Of a stretch of 64,000 bases of DNA, positions 50,215 to 59,127 are shown in pieces. Source of the DNA: Streptomyces sp. RB17 (GTDB taxonomy: Bacteria > Actinomycetota > Actinomycetes > Streptomycetales > Streptomycetaceae); NCBI RefSeq assembly GCF_009604455.1, contig NZ_WEGL01000012.1, positions 124,001-188,000 of the forward strand, read 5' to 3'. Under the pieces are notes generated by a model. That model was not told the origin of the DNA and made no database searches. It saw only the letters and a program-made list of their open reading frames with translations. Position numbers and translations under genes: made by a program. Position 1 is the stretch's first letter. Every line of letters starts with the position of its first letter.

Positions 50215-51093
50215 ATGCACACGATCGATCTTGCCTATGTCGGGCGGGGCCTGCACGAGGAACTGGCCGCCTACATCGCCGACCAGGAGGACTTCTACGC
50301 CGACGAGGGCGTCCACGTCGCGCTGCGCGACGGCTGCACCTGGGACGATGAGCGGCTGCGCCGCTGCGCCACCATCGGGCTCGGCCGGGCACTGCTGTCC
50401 CGGCTGACCGACGGCACTCCCTGGGTCGGGCTCAGCGTCAACACTCACCGGCCGCTGTTCTGGTTCCTCGCCCGCTCCGGCCTGACCTCTCTGTCCGACC
50501 TGGCCGGCCGGCGGCTGGCGGTGCACGCCCCGCACACCGCGCCGGGGTGTTTCACCAGGATCGTGCTGCGCGGGGCGGGTCTCGACCCGGACCGTGACAT
50601 CAAGACCGTCGTCCGCCCGCCCGGCGACTACGGCATGGACCTGCGTCGGCTGCGCGACGGCGAGATCGACGCTGCTCTGGTCGGCAGCACCATGGCGCCG
50701 GAGGCGGTGGCCGCCGAGCACGGCTGGGAGGTGCTGGCCTGGATGGGGGACCATTTCCAGATCCCCACCGTGGGCCTCGCCGTCGACCCCACCTACACCG
50801 ACCCGGACGACCCCGCGGTCCAGGCCGTCCTACGAGCGCACCGACGCGCCCTGCAGGTGATCCACAACGACCCCGACACCACCGTGCGGTACATCCAGAC
50901 GTTCCTCGGCGGACACACCGCGGACGAGGCCCGAGCTCACTACAAGACGTTCATCGCACCGCATTTCACCACCGACGGCCTGGCCGACCTGGCCGTCGGC
51001 GACAGGGCGATCACCGCGGTCGCCGCCGAACTCGGCGTCCCTGCCACCGTCACCGCGGCCGAGTTCTACCGCACGACGCCCACCACGTCCTAG
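50215..51093 (+). CDS. NMT1/THI5-like substrate-binding-fold protein without signal peptide (cassette B)
   Basis: A 292-residue paralogue of the 38561-39457 protein, largely identical by eye. It again begins HTIDLAYVGRGLHEEL with no export signal and has no transporter partner. Conserved segments include NTHRPLFWFLARSGL, LAVHAPHTAPGCF, RPPGDYGMDLRRL, VGSTMAPEAVAAEHGWEVLAW and GDHFQIPTVGL. Cassette A has six extra residues near position 43. Likely cotranscribed with the TetR and SDR genes (152-bp gap). Enzyme or intracellular binding protein; not settled. Confidence 0.75.
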   Translation: MHTIDLAYVGRGLHEELAAYIADQEDFYADEGVHVALRDGCTWDDERLRRCATIGLGRALLSRLTDGTPWVGLSVNTHRPLFWFLARSGLTSLSDLAGRRLAVHAPHTAPGCFTRIVLRGAGLDPDRDIKTVVRPPGDYGMDLRRLRDGEIDAALVGSTMAPEAVAAEHGWEVLAWMGDHFQIPTVGLAVDPTYTDPDDPAVQAVLRAHRRALQVIHNDPDTTVRYIQTFLGGHTADEARAHYKTFIAPHFTTDGLADLAVGDRAITAVAAELGVPATVTAAEFYRTTPTTS

Positions 51094-51110
51094 AGGTGGG
51101 TTTCCGAAAC

Positions 51111-51139
51111 GGCGTCCACGGATCCGTGCCGTGGACGCC
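51111..51139. terminator. Bidirectional terminator between convergent genes
   Basis: GGCGTCCACGG (51111-51121) and CCGTGGACGCC (51129-51139) form a perfect 11-bp stem with a 7-nt loop. It lies 17 nt after the cassette B binding-protein stop and 40 nt from the stop of the convergent DMT gene. Confidence 0.8.
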
Positions 51140-51179
51140 GGGGCGAAGGTCCGGGCATCTCGTTCTACGCCCCCGTTCC

Positions 51180-51974
51180 CTACGGAACAGCCTCCAGAGG
51201 CTGACGTGACAGTCGTACGACACCGCGCGCCACCAGCACGAGCCCGGCGACCTGGAGCACCAGCCACCAGCCGCCGCGCAGTCTTTCCTCGTAGAGGGTG
51301 GCGCCCAAGGTGAGGCTCACCAGCGCGTCTCCGAGCGTCAGCGCCGGCTGGGAGGCGACCAGCGGTCCGGACTGCAGGGCGTTCTCGAGCAGGAACAGAG
51401 CACAGATGCCGAGTACGGCGAACGCGTACGTCTGCCATGCGGTGAAGAAGGCGCTTATGCCCCGGAGGCCGAGAACCGCGGTCGAGAACTTCATCAGCGC
51501 GGCCGTGAGGGAGTAGGCCACGGCCGCCGTCATGCCCATGCAGCCGGCGCGGCCCGGCCCTCTGGGAAGCCTGACCGCGATACCGCACAGCACCGCTATG
51601 ACGACCAGACAGCACGTCGTCACCGTGGTCCACCGTGATGCGGATGCCTGAAGAGTGCCACCGGTCGGCGCGGCCGCGAACAGCGCCAGGCACAGGCCGG
51701 CACCCATGCCGGCGATCGGCAGCCAGCCGGCCCGGGTCATGGGACGCCGGAAGACGATGCTCGCGATGAACAGCGCGAACGGCAACTCCAGCATGACGAG
51801 CGGCTGTACGACCGCCAGCGCACCTGTGGCCAGCGCGGCACCCTGGAGCATCGCCGAAACGACGACTCCCACGATGCCCAGCAGCCAGGCCGGCGTGCGC
51901 AGCAAGTCCCGCATCAGACCGATACGCAGACGGTCCGACCGGGGGACGAGTGTCGCAGCCCGCCGCTGCGGCAC
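51180..51974 (-). CDS. DMT/EamA-type transporter, probable 5' frameshift
   Basis: A 264-residue frame with eight or nine hydrophobic segments (LLGIVGVVVSAMLQGAALATGA, LPIAGMGAGLCLALFAA, VTTCCLVVIAVLCGIAV and others), of the drug/metabolite transporter type. A better translation signal lies upstream: GTG at 52035 with AGGAG 6 nt before it, starting VLTVLSPVLAL in another frame. The sequence just before 51974 reads AAATNALGTV in the present frame, so a 1-nt indel near 52000-52010 has probably split off the first membrane helix. As it stands the protein lacks its usual N-terminus. Confidence 0.7.
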   Translation of the reverse strand: MPQRRAATLVPRSDRLRIGLMRDLLRTPAWLLGIVGVVVSAMLQGAALATGALAVVQPLVMLELPFALFIASIVFRRPMTRAGWLPIAGMGAGLCLALFAAAPTGGTLQASASRWTTVTTCCLVVIAVLCGIAVRLPRGPGRAGCMGMTAAVAYSLTAALMKFSTAVLGLRGISAFFTAWQTYAFAVLGICALFLLENALQSGPLVASQPALTLGDALVSLTLGATLYEERLRGGWWLVLQVAGLVLVARGVVRLSRQPLEAVP

Positions 51975-52082
51975 GGTGCCCAGAGCGTTGGTCGCGGCCG
52001 CGCAGGGCGAGGACCGGTGACAGCACGGTCAGCACGATGGTCTCCTGTCAGCGAGCGGCGGCCGATCGGTTCCCGGTCCGGC

Positions 52083-52508
52083 TCAGTGGCCCGCGCGGAA
52101 CTCCCACAACTGGGTGTCGTCCAGGGCGAGATGGCCGCCTTCCGTGCCGGGCGGCACCATCGCATCGGTGCGCCGCAGAAACCGCGCGAGCGCCGGCCGT
52201 GGAAGCAGGAGTTCGGCCTGTCCCGCCGGAGACATGAGGGCGACCCGGACCATGTCCTGTCCACGTCGCCGAGTCGGACGAAGGCGGACGTCTCCGGCGC
52301 CGACGGGTCGATGCAGCCCGTCGGCGAGAAGCTCACGGGCGAAGAACCACTCGACCTTCCGGCCAGCGTCCGGGCAGAACATCGCACGGACGGCGTACGG
52401 ATCACCTGCGTGATACCGCAGTTCCGTGGGCACCGGTACGACCGACTCGTCCGGCAGGACGGCGAGCGCGTGCAGCTCCGTGCTGATGACGTCGGTACTG
52501 GATCTCAA
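52083..52508 (-). CDS. SsgA-like sporulation/cell division regulator (SALP)
   Basis: A 141-residue SsgA-family protein. A TTG at 52508 is the best start: GGGAG lies just upstream and it gives the normal length of this family. Typical segments are VPVPTELRYHAGDPYAVRAMFC, VEWFFARELLADGLHRPVGAGDVRL, MVRVALMSPAGQAELLLPRPALARFL and a C-terminal Leu/Glu-rich stretch. SALPs guide septation and peptidoglycan remodelling in sporulating actinomycetes. No division genes are adjacent, so it is an orphan copy. Its presence supports a Streptomyces-like host. Confidence 0.88.
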   Translation of the reverse strand: MRSSTDVISTELHALAVLPDESVVPVPTELRYHAGDPYAVRAMFCPDAGRKVEWFFARELLADGLHRPVGAGDVRLRPTRRRGQDMVRVALMSPAGQAELLLPRPALARFLRRTDAMVPPGTEGGHLALDDTQLWEFRAGH

Positions 52509-53271
52509 GGTCTCTCCCTCTCTTCTCCACGGCTCCTCGGAACCGTTCGCGAGTGGACGCTCCAGGTCGGTGCCGAATCGCCCTCCGGCCCGGGGCTGTC
52601 CCTGACACCGGGCCGGAGGGCTGTCCATGGGTGCTGCACCGCACCAGGGCGTCCGGCGTGGGCGGGTCACACGGCACCGGGTCGAGGCGGAAGCAAGCGC
52701 AGTCGCGTTGCGGTCGGTTGCGTTGACTTCGTTGCCCTCGCGGAACTGGTGAAACGAGGCAAATGCTCTTGTGCGAATGGGGCCAGCGGTTTGTGGCCCG
52801 CAGCAGCCACCCCCGGCCGGCCGCCAACGGCCGTGCATGCCGCCGCCGGTTCGACCGAGGCCTCGCATTCGGGACCGATTCCGGTCACGGCTTCTCCCGT
52901 CGAACATCGAACGCTGTTTCCGTGATTCACACATCACCCGATTTCACCTGGCTTCCACGATCCGTTTACGCAGCCTGGCACGGCATCGCACAGATGGGTG
53001 ATATCGACAAAGATTCAGAGGTCGTTGCGCCGACGCCTGTCGCATGAACAGGGCATTTCCTCACGGTCGCCCGTCATCGCGTCGGGATTCCAGTGGCGCC
53101 CGCCATTCGAGCACCGGGACTCTTCCATAAGCGGTCGGCAAATCCGAGCCGGCCTTTTTGCTTCAGACGCGATCAAGGCATCGGGCCCCTGACCGCGGGC
53201 GGTGAAGCGGCTCTGGAAGACGGCCACCGCGACGGTCGGTGGAGCGGTCACGGCGGCGGCCGACCAGAAGA
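52509..53271. other. 763-bp stretch without a supported gene
   Basis: No frame with start signal or family motif was found on either strand. Part of it (52905-53010) is lower in GC than its surroundings. The SALP promoter should lie at the left end. Confidence 0.4.
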
Positions 53272-54030
53272 TCACCGAACCGCATGATCGGCCGCCGCGC
53301 CGCCGAGTGAGGCGCCCATGGCGCTGCCGACGTACAGCGTGGCGACGTAGAACGAGACCGCCGTCACACGCGCCTTGGCACCCTCGAAGTCGCCCACGCC
53401 TGGAGCGTCGAGCGCAGGAACGCTCAGCCTGTGCCCGGCAGCGTGACCAAGAGCGCATAGGTTCATATACCGGGCACCACGGCCGAGGCCGGATGTCCGA
53501 CGATCACGAAGCCGCCGCCTGTCGCGGCCGGCCCCTGCGCCGGAACCCGCCGTGTGGGGCCTGACCCCGCGGGTGAACACGAGCGTTCCCGCACCGTACA
53601 GAGCGCTGATCCTGCCGGCCGTGGCGCCGGACAGGCCGAAGTGCTGCAAAGCCGGAGCCACGAAGGTCAGACCGCCGAGCAGCACGGCGCCCTCGAACCA
53701 CGCCGAGCGCAGCGACAACGTAGGCGAACCGCACCCGAAGGACAGTCGCGATCTGTGTGACCAGACGGACCAACGGGACACGCGCCGACGCTGCGGCGGC
53801 GCGCAGTCCGGTCGCGGCCGCGATGGCCGGCACCGCGAACGCCAGGCGGCCGGCCGGTTCGCAACCACCCCGGCGAACAGGGCGGCCAGGCCGCTGTCCA
53901 TGCCGAGCGCTGCCATGAGGTCGGCGAGCGCACCCTGCCGGCGTTCGGGCGCCACCGTGCCGCAGCGACGCGCGGCCGGCCGGGGCTCGGGGTTCCGGAG
54001 CGCGGCGGTGTTCTCGCCTCGGGTGCGGGA
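53272..54030 (-). pseudogene. Degraded MFS transporter gene
   Basis: MFS-like pieces appear in several minus-strand frames: ERRQGALADLMAALGMDSGLAALFAGV, WFEGAVLLGGLTFVAPALQHFGLSGATAGRISALYGAG, and a C-terminal ARVTAVSFYVATLYVGSAMGASLGGAAAD. They are separated by frame changes and arginine-rich nonsense (for example around 53470-53560 and 53750-53870), and no start codon with a ribosome site is visible. It is broken beyond simple repair. Confidence 0.7.
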
Positions 54031-54042
54031 TCGGTGACGGCG

Positions 54043-54924
54043 TCAGGACGTGGTCTGATTCTCGTCGATCCCGTGGTCCTGACCCGCCGCCCAGGAGGCA
54101 AGGAGCGACAGGCTGTCGTGCGAGGTCGTGCCCGGCTCGGCGGTGTAGGTGATCATCGTCAGGCCGGGTTCGGCGACCAGGTGGAGAAGGTCGTAGCGCA
54201 GTTCGAGCGCGCCCACGACCGGGTGCTGGAATCCTTTGGTGCCCCGCCCGTGGGCGCGCACGTCGTGGCGGGCCCACAGCCGGCGAAAGGTGTCGCTGCG
54301 GGTGGACAGTTCGCCCACGAGATCGGTGAGAGCGCGGTTCGAGGGGTTGGCGCCGGCGGCGGCGCGCAGTTGGGCGGTGAGGTCGTCGGCGACCTCGTCC
54401 CAGTCCCGCCAGAACTGGCGGGCACGGGGGTCGAGGAAGGTGAACCGGGCGAGGTTCGGCGCTGTACGCGCACCGGTGTGGAGCACGCTGTACAGGGCGC
54501 GGCCGAGGGAGTTGGCGGCGATCATGTCGAGGGTGGGGCTGCGGACCAGCGCGGGGACGCCGATGAGGGCGTCCAGGACCGTCTGCAGCTGCGGGGCGAT
54601 CGCCGTGGGCGAGGCGCGGCGTGGGCGAGGCGCGGCGGACGGCCCGCCGGCGCGGGCGAGGTCGACCAGGTGGGCCTGCTCGGTGGCGTCGAGTCGCAGC
54701 GCCCGGGCGATGGCCTGCAGGACGCTGTCGGAGGCGTTGGTGAGCGCACCGCGCTCCAGCCGGATGTAGTAGTCGACGCTGAGCCCCGCCAGAGCAGCGA
54801 CCTCCTCACGGCGCAGCCCGGGCACCCGACGCTTGCGTCCGGCCACGGGCAGCCCGACCGATTGGGGGCTGATCCGCGCCCGGCGGGAGGCCAGGAACTC
54901 CTGAATCTGGCTGCGCTGGTCCAC
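54043..54924 (-). CDS. Helix-turn-helix regulator with MmyB-like C-terminal domain
   Basis: A 293-residue XRE-family regulator. GTG at 54924 with GGAGG immediately upstream. The start IQEFLASRRARISPQSVGLP leads into RRVPGLRREEVAALAGLSVDYYIRLERGAL, characteristic of the HTH_31/MmyB (MltR) group. The C-terminal ligand-binding domain includes LIGVPALVRSPTLDMIAANSLGRALY, FTFLDPRARQFWRDWDEVADDL and YTAEPGTTSHDSLSLLASWA. It is divergent from an SDR gene 134 bp away, the usual arrangement for this regulator type, which it probably controls. Confidence 0.92.
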   Translation of the reverse strand: MDQRSQIQEFLASRRARISPQSVGLPVAGRKRRVPGLRREEVAALAGLSVDYYIRLERGALTNASDSVLQAIARALRLDATEQAHLVDLARAGGPSAAPRPRRASPTAIAPQLQTVLDALIGVPALVRSPTLDMIAANSLGRALYSVLHTGARTAPNLARFTFLDPRARQFWRDWDEVADDLTAQLRAAAGANPSNRALTDLVGELSTRSDTFRRLWARHDVRAHGRGTKGFQHPVVGALELRYDLLHLVAEPGLTMITYTAEPGTTSHDSLSLLASWAAGQDHGIDENQTTS

Positions 54925-55058
54925 GCCTCCACCATAGGCACAGGCGCAGCGGTTAAAGAGGACCTGCCAGTACCCCCTTCGACGCGTCCTGCCACACCGA
55001 CCGCACCGGTGCTTGCCTTGAGGCCATGACCAGAAAGACCACGGCCGAAAGGACCGCC

Positions 55059-55718
55059 ATGCCCCTCGGAACCGCGGTGATCGTCGGAGTCGGCCCCGGC
55101 ATCGGCCTCGCGATCGCACACACATTCGCCAACGCAGGACACCCCGTCGCGATGCTCGCCCGCGACGAGGCGAAGCTGGGCGCCTACGCCGCCCGGTTCG
55201 CCTCCGCCGGCCAGGAGGTCCGCGGCTACGCCGCGGACGCCGGCGACCCCGACGATCTGCGCGCCGCGATCCATCGCGCGATCACGGAGCTGGGCGCTCC
55301 CGACGTGCTCGTGTACAACGCCGGTGTGCGGCGCAGGGACTCGCCGCTCGGCGGTGACGACCAGGACTGGGCCGAAGTCACGGCCGTCAATGTCCTGGGC
55401 GCCAGGGTGGCGGCCGACACCGTGCTGCCGGAGCTGCGTGACGGCCGCGGGAGCCTGCTGTTCACGGGCGGCGGATACGCGCTGTCGCCCTCCGGGGAAT
55501 ACGCCTCCCTGTCCGTCGGCAAGGCCGCGCTGCGTGCGTATGTGCATGTACTGCACGACCAGTTGGCGGGAACGGGTGTGCACGCGACGAGCGTCACGAT
55601 TACGAGGGACATCGGCGGCGGCGACCCACGCTTCGATCCGGCGGTGCTCGCCCAGGCATACCTCGACCTGCACAACCAGCCCGCGAGCGCGTGGCAGCAC
55701 GAGCTGATGCGGTACTGA
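55059..55718 (+). CDS. SDR family NAD(P)-dependent oxidoreductase
   Basis: A 219-residue SDR. The ATG at 55059 is preferred because AAAGGA is 5 nt upstream; an in-frame ATG also occurs at 55026. Cofactor motif VIVGVGPGIGLAIAHTFANAG, then MLARDE, VLVYNAGVRR and the active-site segment FTGGGYALSPSGEYASLSVGKAALRAY. The position four before the Lys is Leu, with a Tyr three residues further away, an arrangement seen in a recognised SDR subgroup. Divergent from the MmyB-type regulator. Substrate unknown. Confidence 0.87.
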   Translation: MPLGTAVIVGVGPGIGLAIAHTFANAGHPVAMLARDEAKLGAYAARFASAGQEVRGYAADAGDPDDLRAAIHRAITELGAPDVLVYNAGVRRRDSPLGGDDQDWAEVTAVNVLGARVAADTVLPELRDGRGSLLFTGGGYALSPSGEYASLSVGKAALRAYVHVLHDQLAGTGVHATSVTITRDIGGGDPRFDPAVLAQAYLDLHNQPASAWQHELMRY

Positions 55719-55892
55719 ATCCGTCCAGGGCCCTGGCCGGGTTTCTTCGTCGGCAGTCACCCACCGGCTTCGAGGTCGCGAGCGTCGCCACCGCGGCCTG
55801 ATGCCGTGCCCCCTTGTCCGGCCGAAGCAATGAGACTCGTGCATCGTGAAACGTGCAGGTGAGGTGGGCTGCTGCTGTGCGGGCGCGTTGCC

Positions 55893-56100
55893 GTGCTCGG
55901 GCTGGTCGGCTTCAAGCCCCAGCGCCTACACGCGGACAAAGCCTACGACCGACCGGACCTGCGGAACTGGTTACGCGGCAAGCGCATTGGAGTCCGCATC
56001 GCCCGCAAAGGAATCGAGTCCAGCGAACGATTGGGCCGCCGCAGGTGGGTGATCGAGCGCACGATGTCGTGGCTGTCCGGCTACCGCAGACTCAGTTCCT
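55893..56100 (+). pseudogene. IS5-family transposase C-terminal remnant
   Basis: The frame encodes LVGFKPQRLHADKAYDRPDLRNWLRGKRIGVRIARKGIESS, containing the third-block Asp region, then RRRWVIERTMSWLSGYRRLSS with the catalytic Glu, and breaks off at about 56100 before the usual YER...YLAF end. The N-terminal half is absent. Related to, but not a copy of, the remnant at 24104-24335. Confidence 0.75.
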
Positions 56101-56345
56101 TCTTGATCAGGTTACGGCGGGCTCCGTTGAAGTCGTCCCAGACGGACCGCATCAGCCGGAGCATCCGTAACCGGTCCTCGCACCCACCGCTCCCCGCATC
56201 GAGTCTCGCCGGCTCAGGTGGCCAAGCGGCGAGTACTGCTGCGACGCTCCCTGACGCGTCTGAACCTTGAGATGCGATCACGGCGTGAGGATACGAGCGA
56301 GGCCTGACACAGTCACACCGATGTCCAGATCATCCGCATTTGACC

Positions 56346-56395
56346 AGACCGGACCTCTCGGACGATATTTTCATATCGTCCGAGAGGTCCGGTCT
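56346..56395. repeat. Perfect 23-bp inverted repeat (fold-back) with a 4-nt loop
   Basis: Bases 56346-56368 are exactly complementary to 56373-56395 around the loop TTTC (56369-56372). The stem starts AGACCGGACCTCTCGG. It lies at the point where the serine recombinase frame loses its N-terminus, and no gene ends just upstream, so a terminator role is not obvious. Confidence 0.9.
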
Positions 56396-57309
56396 CTGGA
56401 AGTATTTCTGCTGGTCACAGTGTTTTCGTCGATTGGCGCGACAAGCGGCGACCACTGGTCTGCACTCACACGGCGGAATTCGACCCGGATTCGCCCCGGC
56501 GTGCCATATCGGCCACAGCCGCTCCCTGCCCTGGCAGCGCCGCCCCCGCGCCAACGAACTCCTCCAAGCCCTCCGCAACCCCAACCGCGGATTCGACGCA
56601 GTCGTGATCGGCGAGCCACAACGCACCTTCTACGGCAACCAGTTCGGCAACACCTTCCCCGCCTTCGTCCACTTCCGCATCCCGCTATGGGTGCCGGAGA
56701 TCGGCGGCCCGATCGACCCGGACAACGAGGCCCACGACCTCGTCATGTCCGTCTTCGGCGGCATGAGCAAGGGCGAGCGCAACCGCATCAAGATCCGGGT
56801 CCGGACCGCCATGAGCTCCCAGGCCCAGCTCCAGGGCCGCTATCTCGGCGGGCGGCCGCCCTACGGCTACCGGATCGCCGACGCCGGCCCTCACCCCAAC
56901 CCCTCGAAGGCCGCCTCCGGCCAGCGCATCCACAAACTCGAACCCGACCCAGCAGCCGCACCCGTCGTGCAGCGGATCTTCCGTCTGTACGTGGACGGCA
57001 TGAGCTACAGCGCCATCGCCGCCCAGCTCACCCGGGAAGGCATCCCCTGCCCCTCCGCACACGACGCCACCCGCAATCCGCACCGCAAGAAGACCGCATG
57101 GCAGCAGGGCGCCGTGCGCGCCATCCTCCTCAACCCCCGCTACACCGGCCACGAAGTCTGGAACAAACAACGCAAGGAAGAACGCCTCCTCGACATCGAC
57201 GACGTCACCCTCGGCCACCGCACCCACATGACCCACAACCCGCCCGACAAGTGGATCCACTCCAACGAACCCGCCCACGAAGCGATCATCAGCCCCGGCG
57301 TCGGCGACA

Positions 57310-57487
57310 TCACCGGCACGCGTCAGATCTCCCACCACGACTTCGGCGCCCGTCGCGCGCAGCGCCTGGGCACGGTCTCGGCAGGACCGTGGTCCAAGGC
57401 CTTCGGCGCCGGGGCCTCCAGGTCCGTGCTCTGGTGCGCCGGGCCCCGACGCTGCCCGCAGCACCGGTCACCAGAATGGGCCGCACG
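57310..57487 (-). pseudogene. N-terminal remnant of an NmrA-like NAD(P)-binding protein
   Basis: The minus strand starts RPILVTGAAGSVG (about 57487-57449), a dinucleotide-binding loop. After frame changes it continues with RDRAQALRATGAEVVVGDLT (about 57390-57310). The rest is missing at the junction with the recombinase remnant. Confidence 0.55.
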
Positions 57488-57865
57488 CCTACTTCCGCGC
57501 TGTCGTCCACGGAAGCAACCTGCGGCCCGCACGACCAGGGCGCAACCGGGTGACGTCCAGCCCCCAGACCACCCCAGAGAACGCTGCTCCTGAGACGATC
57601 GCATCCTCGCGGGCAGAGATCAGGGTGTGTCCGTCCACGGCGATCGACGACATGCACTGCTGGCGAAGAGATCGGCATGCGTCCAAGGCGTGGCCCGCCT
57701 GGCCCGCCGCCACTCCCGGGCACGCGGGCAATGAGCCCGACGCATCCGCGGCAGACGCCGCAACCAGGGGCTCGGAACCCACCTCACACCGTGACACCAG
57801 AGATATCACCCAAATACAATTCATATAACTATGCCCGCTATCGCAGGCAAAAGAGAGGTTCGACC
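57488..57865. other. 378-bp gap before the nitrile hydratase operon
   Basis: No gene could be supported. The last 60 bases (57800-57850) are AT-rich and probably carry the operon promoter; GAGAGG lies 7 nt before the 57866 start. Confidence 0.4.
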
Positions 57866-58531
57866 ATGGATGGTATTGCCGACATGGGAGGAGCCCCAGG
57901 CTGGGGCCCCGTGCATCCGCCGAGACGGGATGAACCTGTCTTCGCAGAGTCCTGGGAGAGCCGGGCATTCGCGCTCGCGATCCTCTCGAACCGGGTGTCC
58001 GGGGGAAACCTGGACTCCTTCCGGCACGCGCTGGAGCGCCTGGACCGAGCGCACTACATCGACGACGGCTACTACGGGCGCTGGCTCAACGCCGGAGAGC
58101 TGAGACTCCTCGACAGCGCCGTCTTGGCACGTGGTGCGGTCGACGCCCGCGCCCGCAAACTCCGCGGCGAGCACGTGGAAGAGCCCCCGATCCCGGAGCC
58201 GGCCAAGCCCGACTACACACCGACCGCCGAGGGCACGCTACGCTCCGTCGACACCTCGCCCGCCTTCGCCGTCGGCGCGCGGGTGCGCGCCAAGGACATG
58301 TCACCGTCCGGACACACCAGACTGCCGCGCTATGTGCGAGGGCATGTCGGCGCCGTCGACATCATTCAGCCCGCCGGTGTGCTGCCGGACACCAACGCCC
58401 ACTTCATGGGCGAAAACCCGCAGTACGTCTACTCGGTGCGGTTCGACTCACGCGAGCTGTGGGGCCCCGACGCCGAACCCTTCACCGTCACCGTGGACCT
58501 GTACGAGAGCTATCTGGAGACCACCGCATGA
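57866..58531 (+). CDS. nthB: Nitrile hydratase subunit beta
   Basis: A 221-residue beta subunit. It starts MDGIADMGGAPGWGPV and continues FAESWESRAFALAILSN and YYGRWLNAGELRLLD. The C-terminal SH3-like domain has FAVGARVRAKDMSPSGHTRLPRYVRGHVG and YSVRFDSRELWGPDAEPFTVTVDLYESYLE. With the alpha subunit it hydrates nitriles to amides in the cytoplasm. The ATG has GAGAGG 7 nt upstream and the stop overlaps the alpha start (ATGA). The beta-alpha-activator order is typical of cobalt-type enzymes. Confidence 0.95.
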   Translation: MDGIADMGGAPGWGPVHPPRRDEPVFAESWESRAFALAILSNRVSGGNLDSFRHALERLDRAHYIDDGYYGRWLNAGELRLLDSAVLARGAVDARARKLRGEHVEEPPIPEPAKPDYTPTAEGTLRSVDTSPAFAVGARVRAKDMSPSGHTRLPRYVRGHVGAVDIIQPAGVLPDTNAHFMGENPQYVYSVRFDSRELWGPDAEPFTVTVDLYESYLETTA

Positions 58532-59127
58532 CCACCACCGGCGGCTCCGACGAGAGCCCTTCCGTGGCGCTGCGCACCGAGGCACTCGAACAACTGCTCA
58601 CCGAGCGCGGCCTGATCGACCCGAAGGCCATGGACGCGATCATCACCCGCTACGAGACGAGCGTGGGCCCACTCAACGGCGCCAAGGTCGTCGCCAGGGC
58701 GTGGACGGACCCCGGCTACCGGCGGCGTCTGCTCGAAGACGGCACCGCCGCCATCAAGGAACTCGGCTTCTCGGGACAGCAGGGCGAGCACATCGTCGTG
58801 GTCGAGAACACCCCGACCACCCACAACGTCGTGGTGTGCACGCTGTGCTCGTGCTACCCCTGGCCGGTCCTCGGCCTGCCGCCGAGCTGGTACAAGGACC
58901 CCGCCTACCGCGCGCGCGTGGTCAGAGAACCGCGCACGGTGCTGGCCGAGATGGGACTCACGCTCGACGACGACGTACAGATCATCGTCCGGGACTCCAC
59001 CAGCGAGGTGCGCTGGCTCGTACTGCCCGAACGCCCGCCCGGCACCGAGCACCTCACAGAAGAAGAACTCGTGCCCCTGATCACCAGAGATGCAATGGTC
59101 GGCGTGGCCAAGGTGACGACACCGTGA
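58528..59127 (+). CDS. nthA: Nitrile hydratase subunit alpha, cobalt type
   Basis: A 199-residue catalytic subunit. The metal site is VCTLCSCYPW, with Cys104, Cys107, Ser108 and Cys109; Thr at position 105 marks the non-corrin cobalt type (iron enzymes have Ser there). Two of these cysteines are normally oxidised after translation. Other family segments are LTERGLIDPKAMDAIITRYE, GAKVVARAWTDPGYRRRLLEDG and VRWLVLPERPPGTE. Translationally coupled to beta upstream and the activator downstream. No amidase, aldoxime dehydratase or cobalt transporter gene was found in the window. Confidence 0.96.
   Translation: MTTTGGSDESPSVALRTEALEQLLTERGLIDPKAMDAIITRYETSVGPLNGAKVVARAWTDPGYRRRLLEDGTAAIKELGFSGQQGEHIVVVENTPTTHNVVVCTLCSCYPWPVLGLPPSWYKDPAYRARVVREPRTVLAEMGLTLDDDVQIIVRDSTSEVRWLVLPERPPGTEHLTEEELVPLITRDAMVGVAKVTTP

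Larger units (their letters stand above)
56340..57593 (+). pseudogene. Large serine recombinase, truncated at both ends
   Basis: From about 56505 to 57296 the frame encodes recombinase sequence: GHSRSLPWQRRPRANELLQAL, GFDAVVIGEPQRTFYGNQF, AHDLVMSVFGGMSKGERNRIK (end of the resolvase core), GRPPYGYRIADAG, VVQRIFRLYVDGMSYSAIAAQLTREGIPCPS and AILLNPRYTGHEVWNKQRKEE. The N-terminal catalytic serine segment is missing; the first about 55 codons are unrelated. After HEAIISP the C-terminal zinc-ribbon/coiled-coil part is replaced by antisense of an NmrA-like fragment. It cannot be active as read. Confidence 0.82.

Noticed and set aside
52509..53271. Several medium open frames in the gap between the SsgA-like gene and the MFS remnant
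   Set aside because: None has a ribosome site, sensible composition or known motif.
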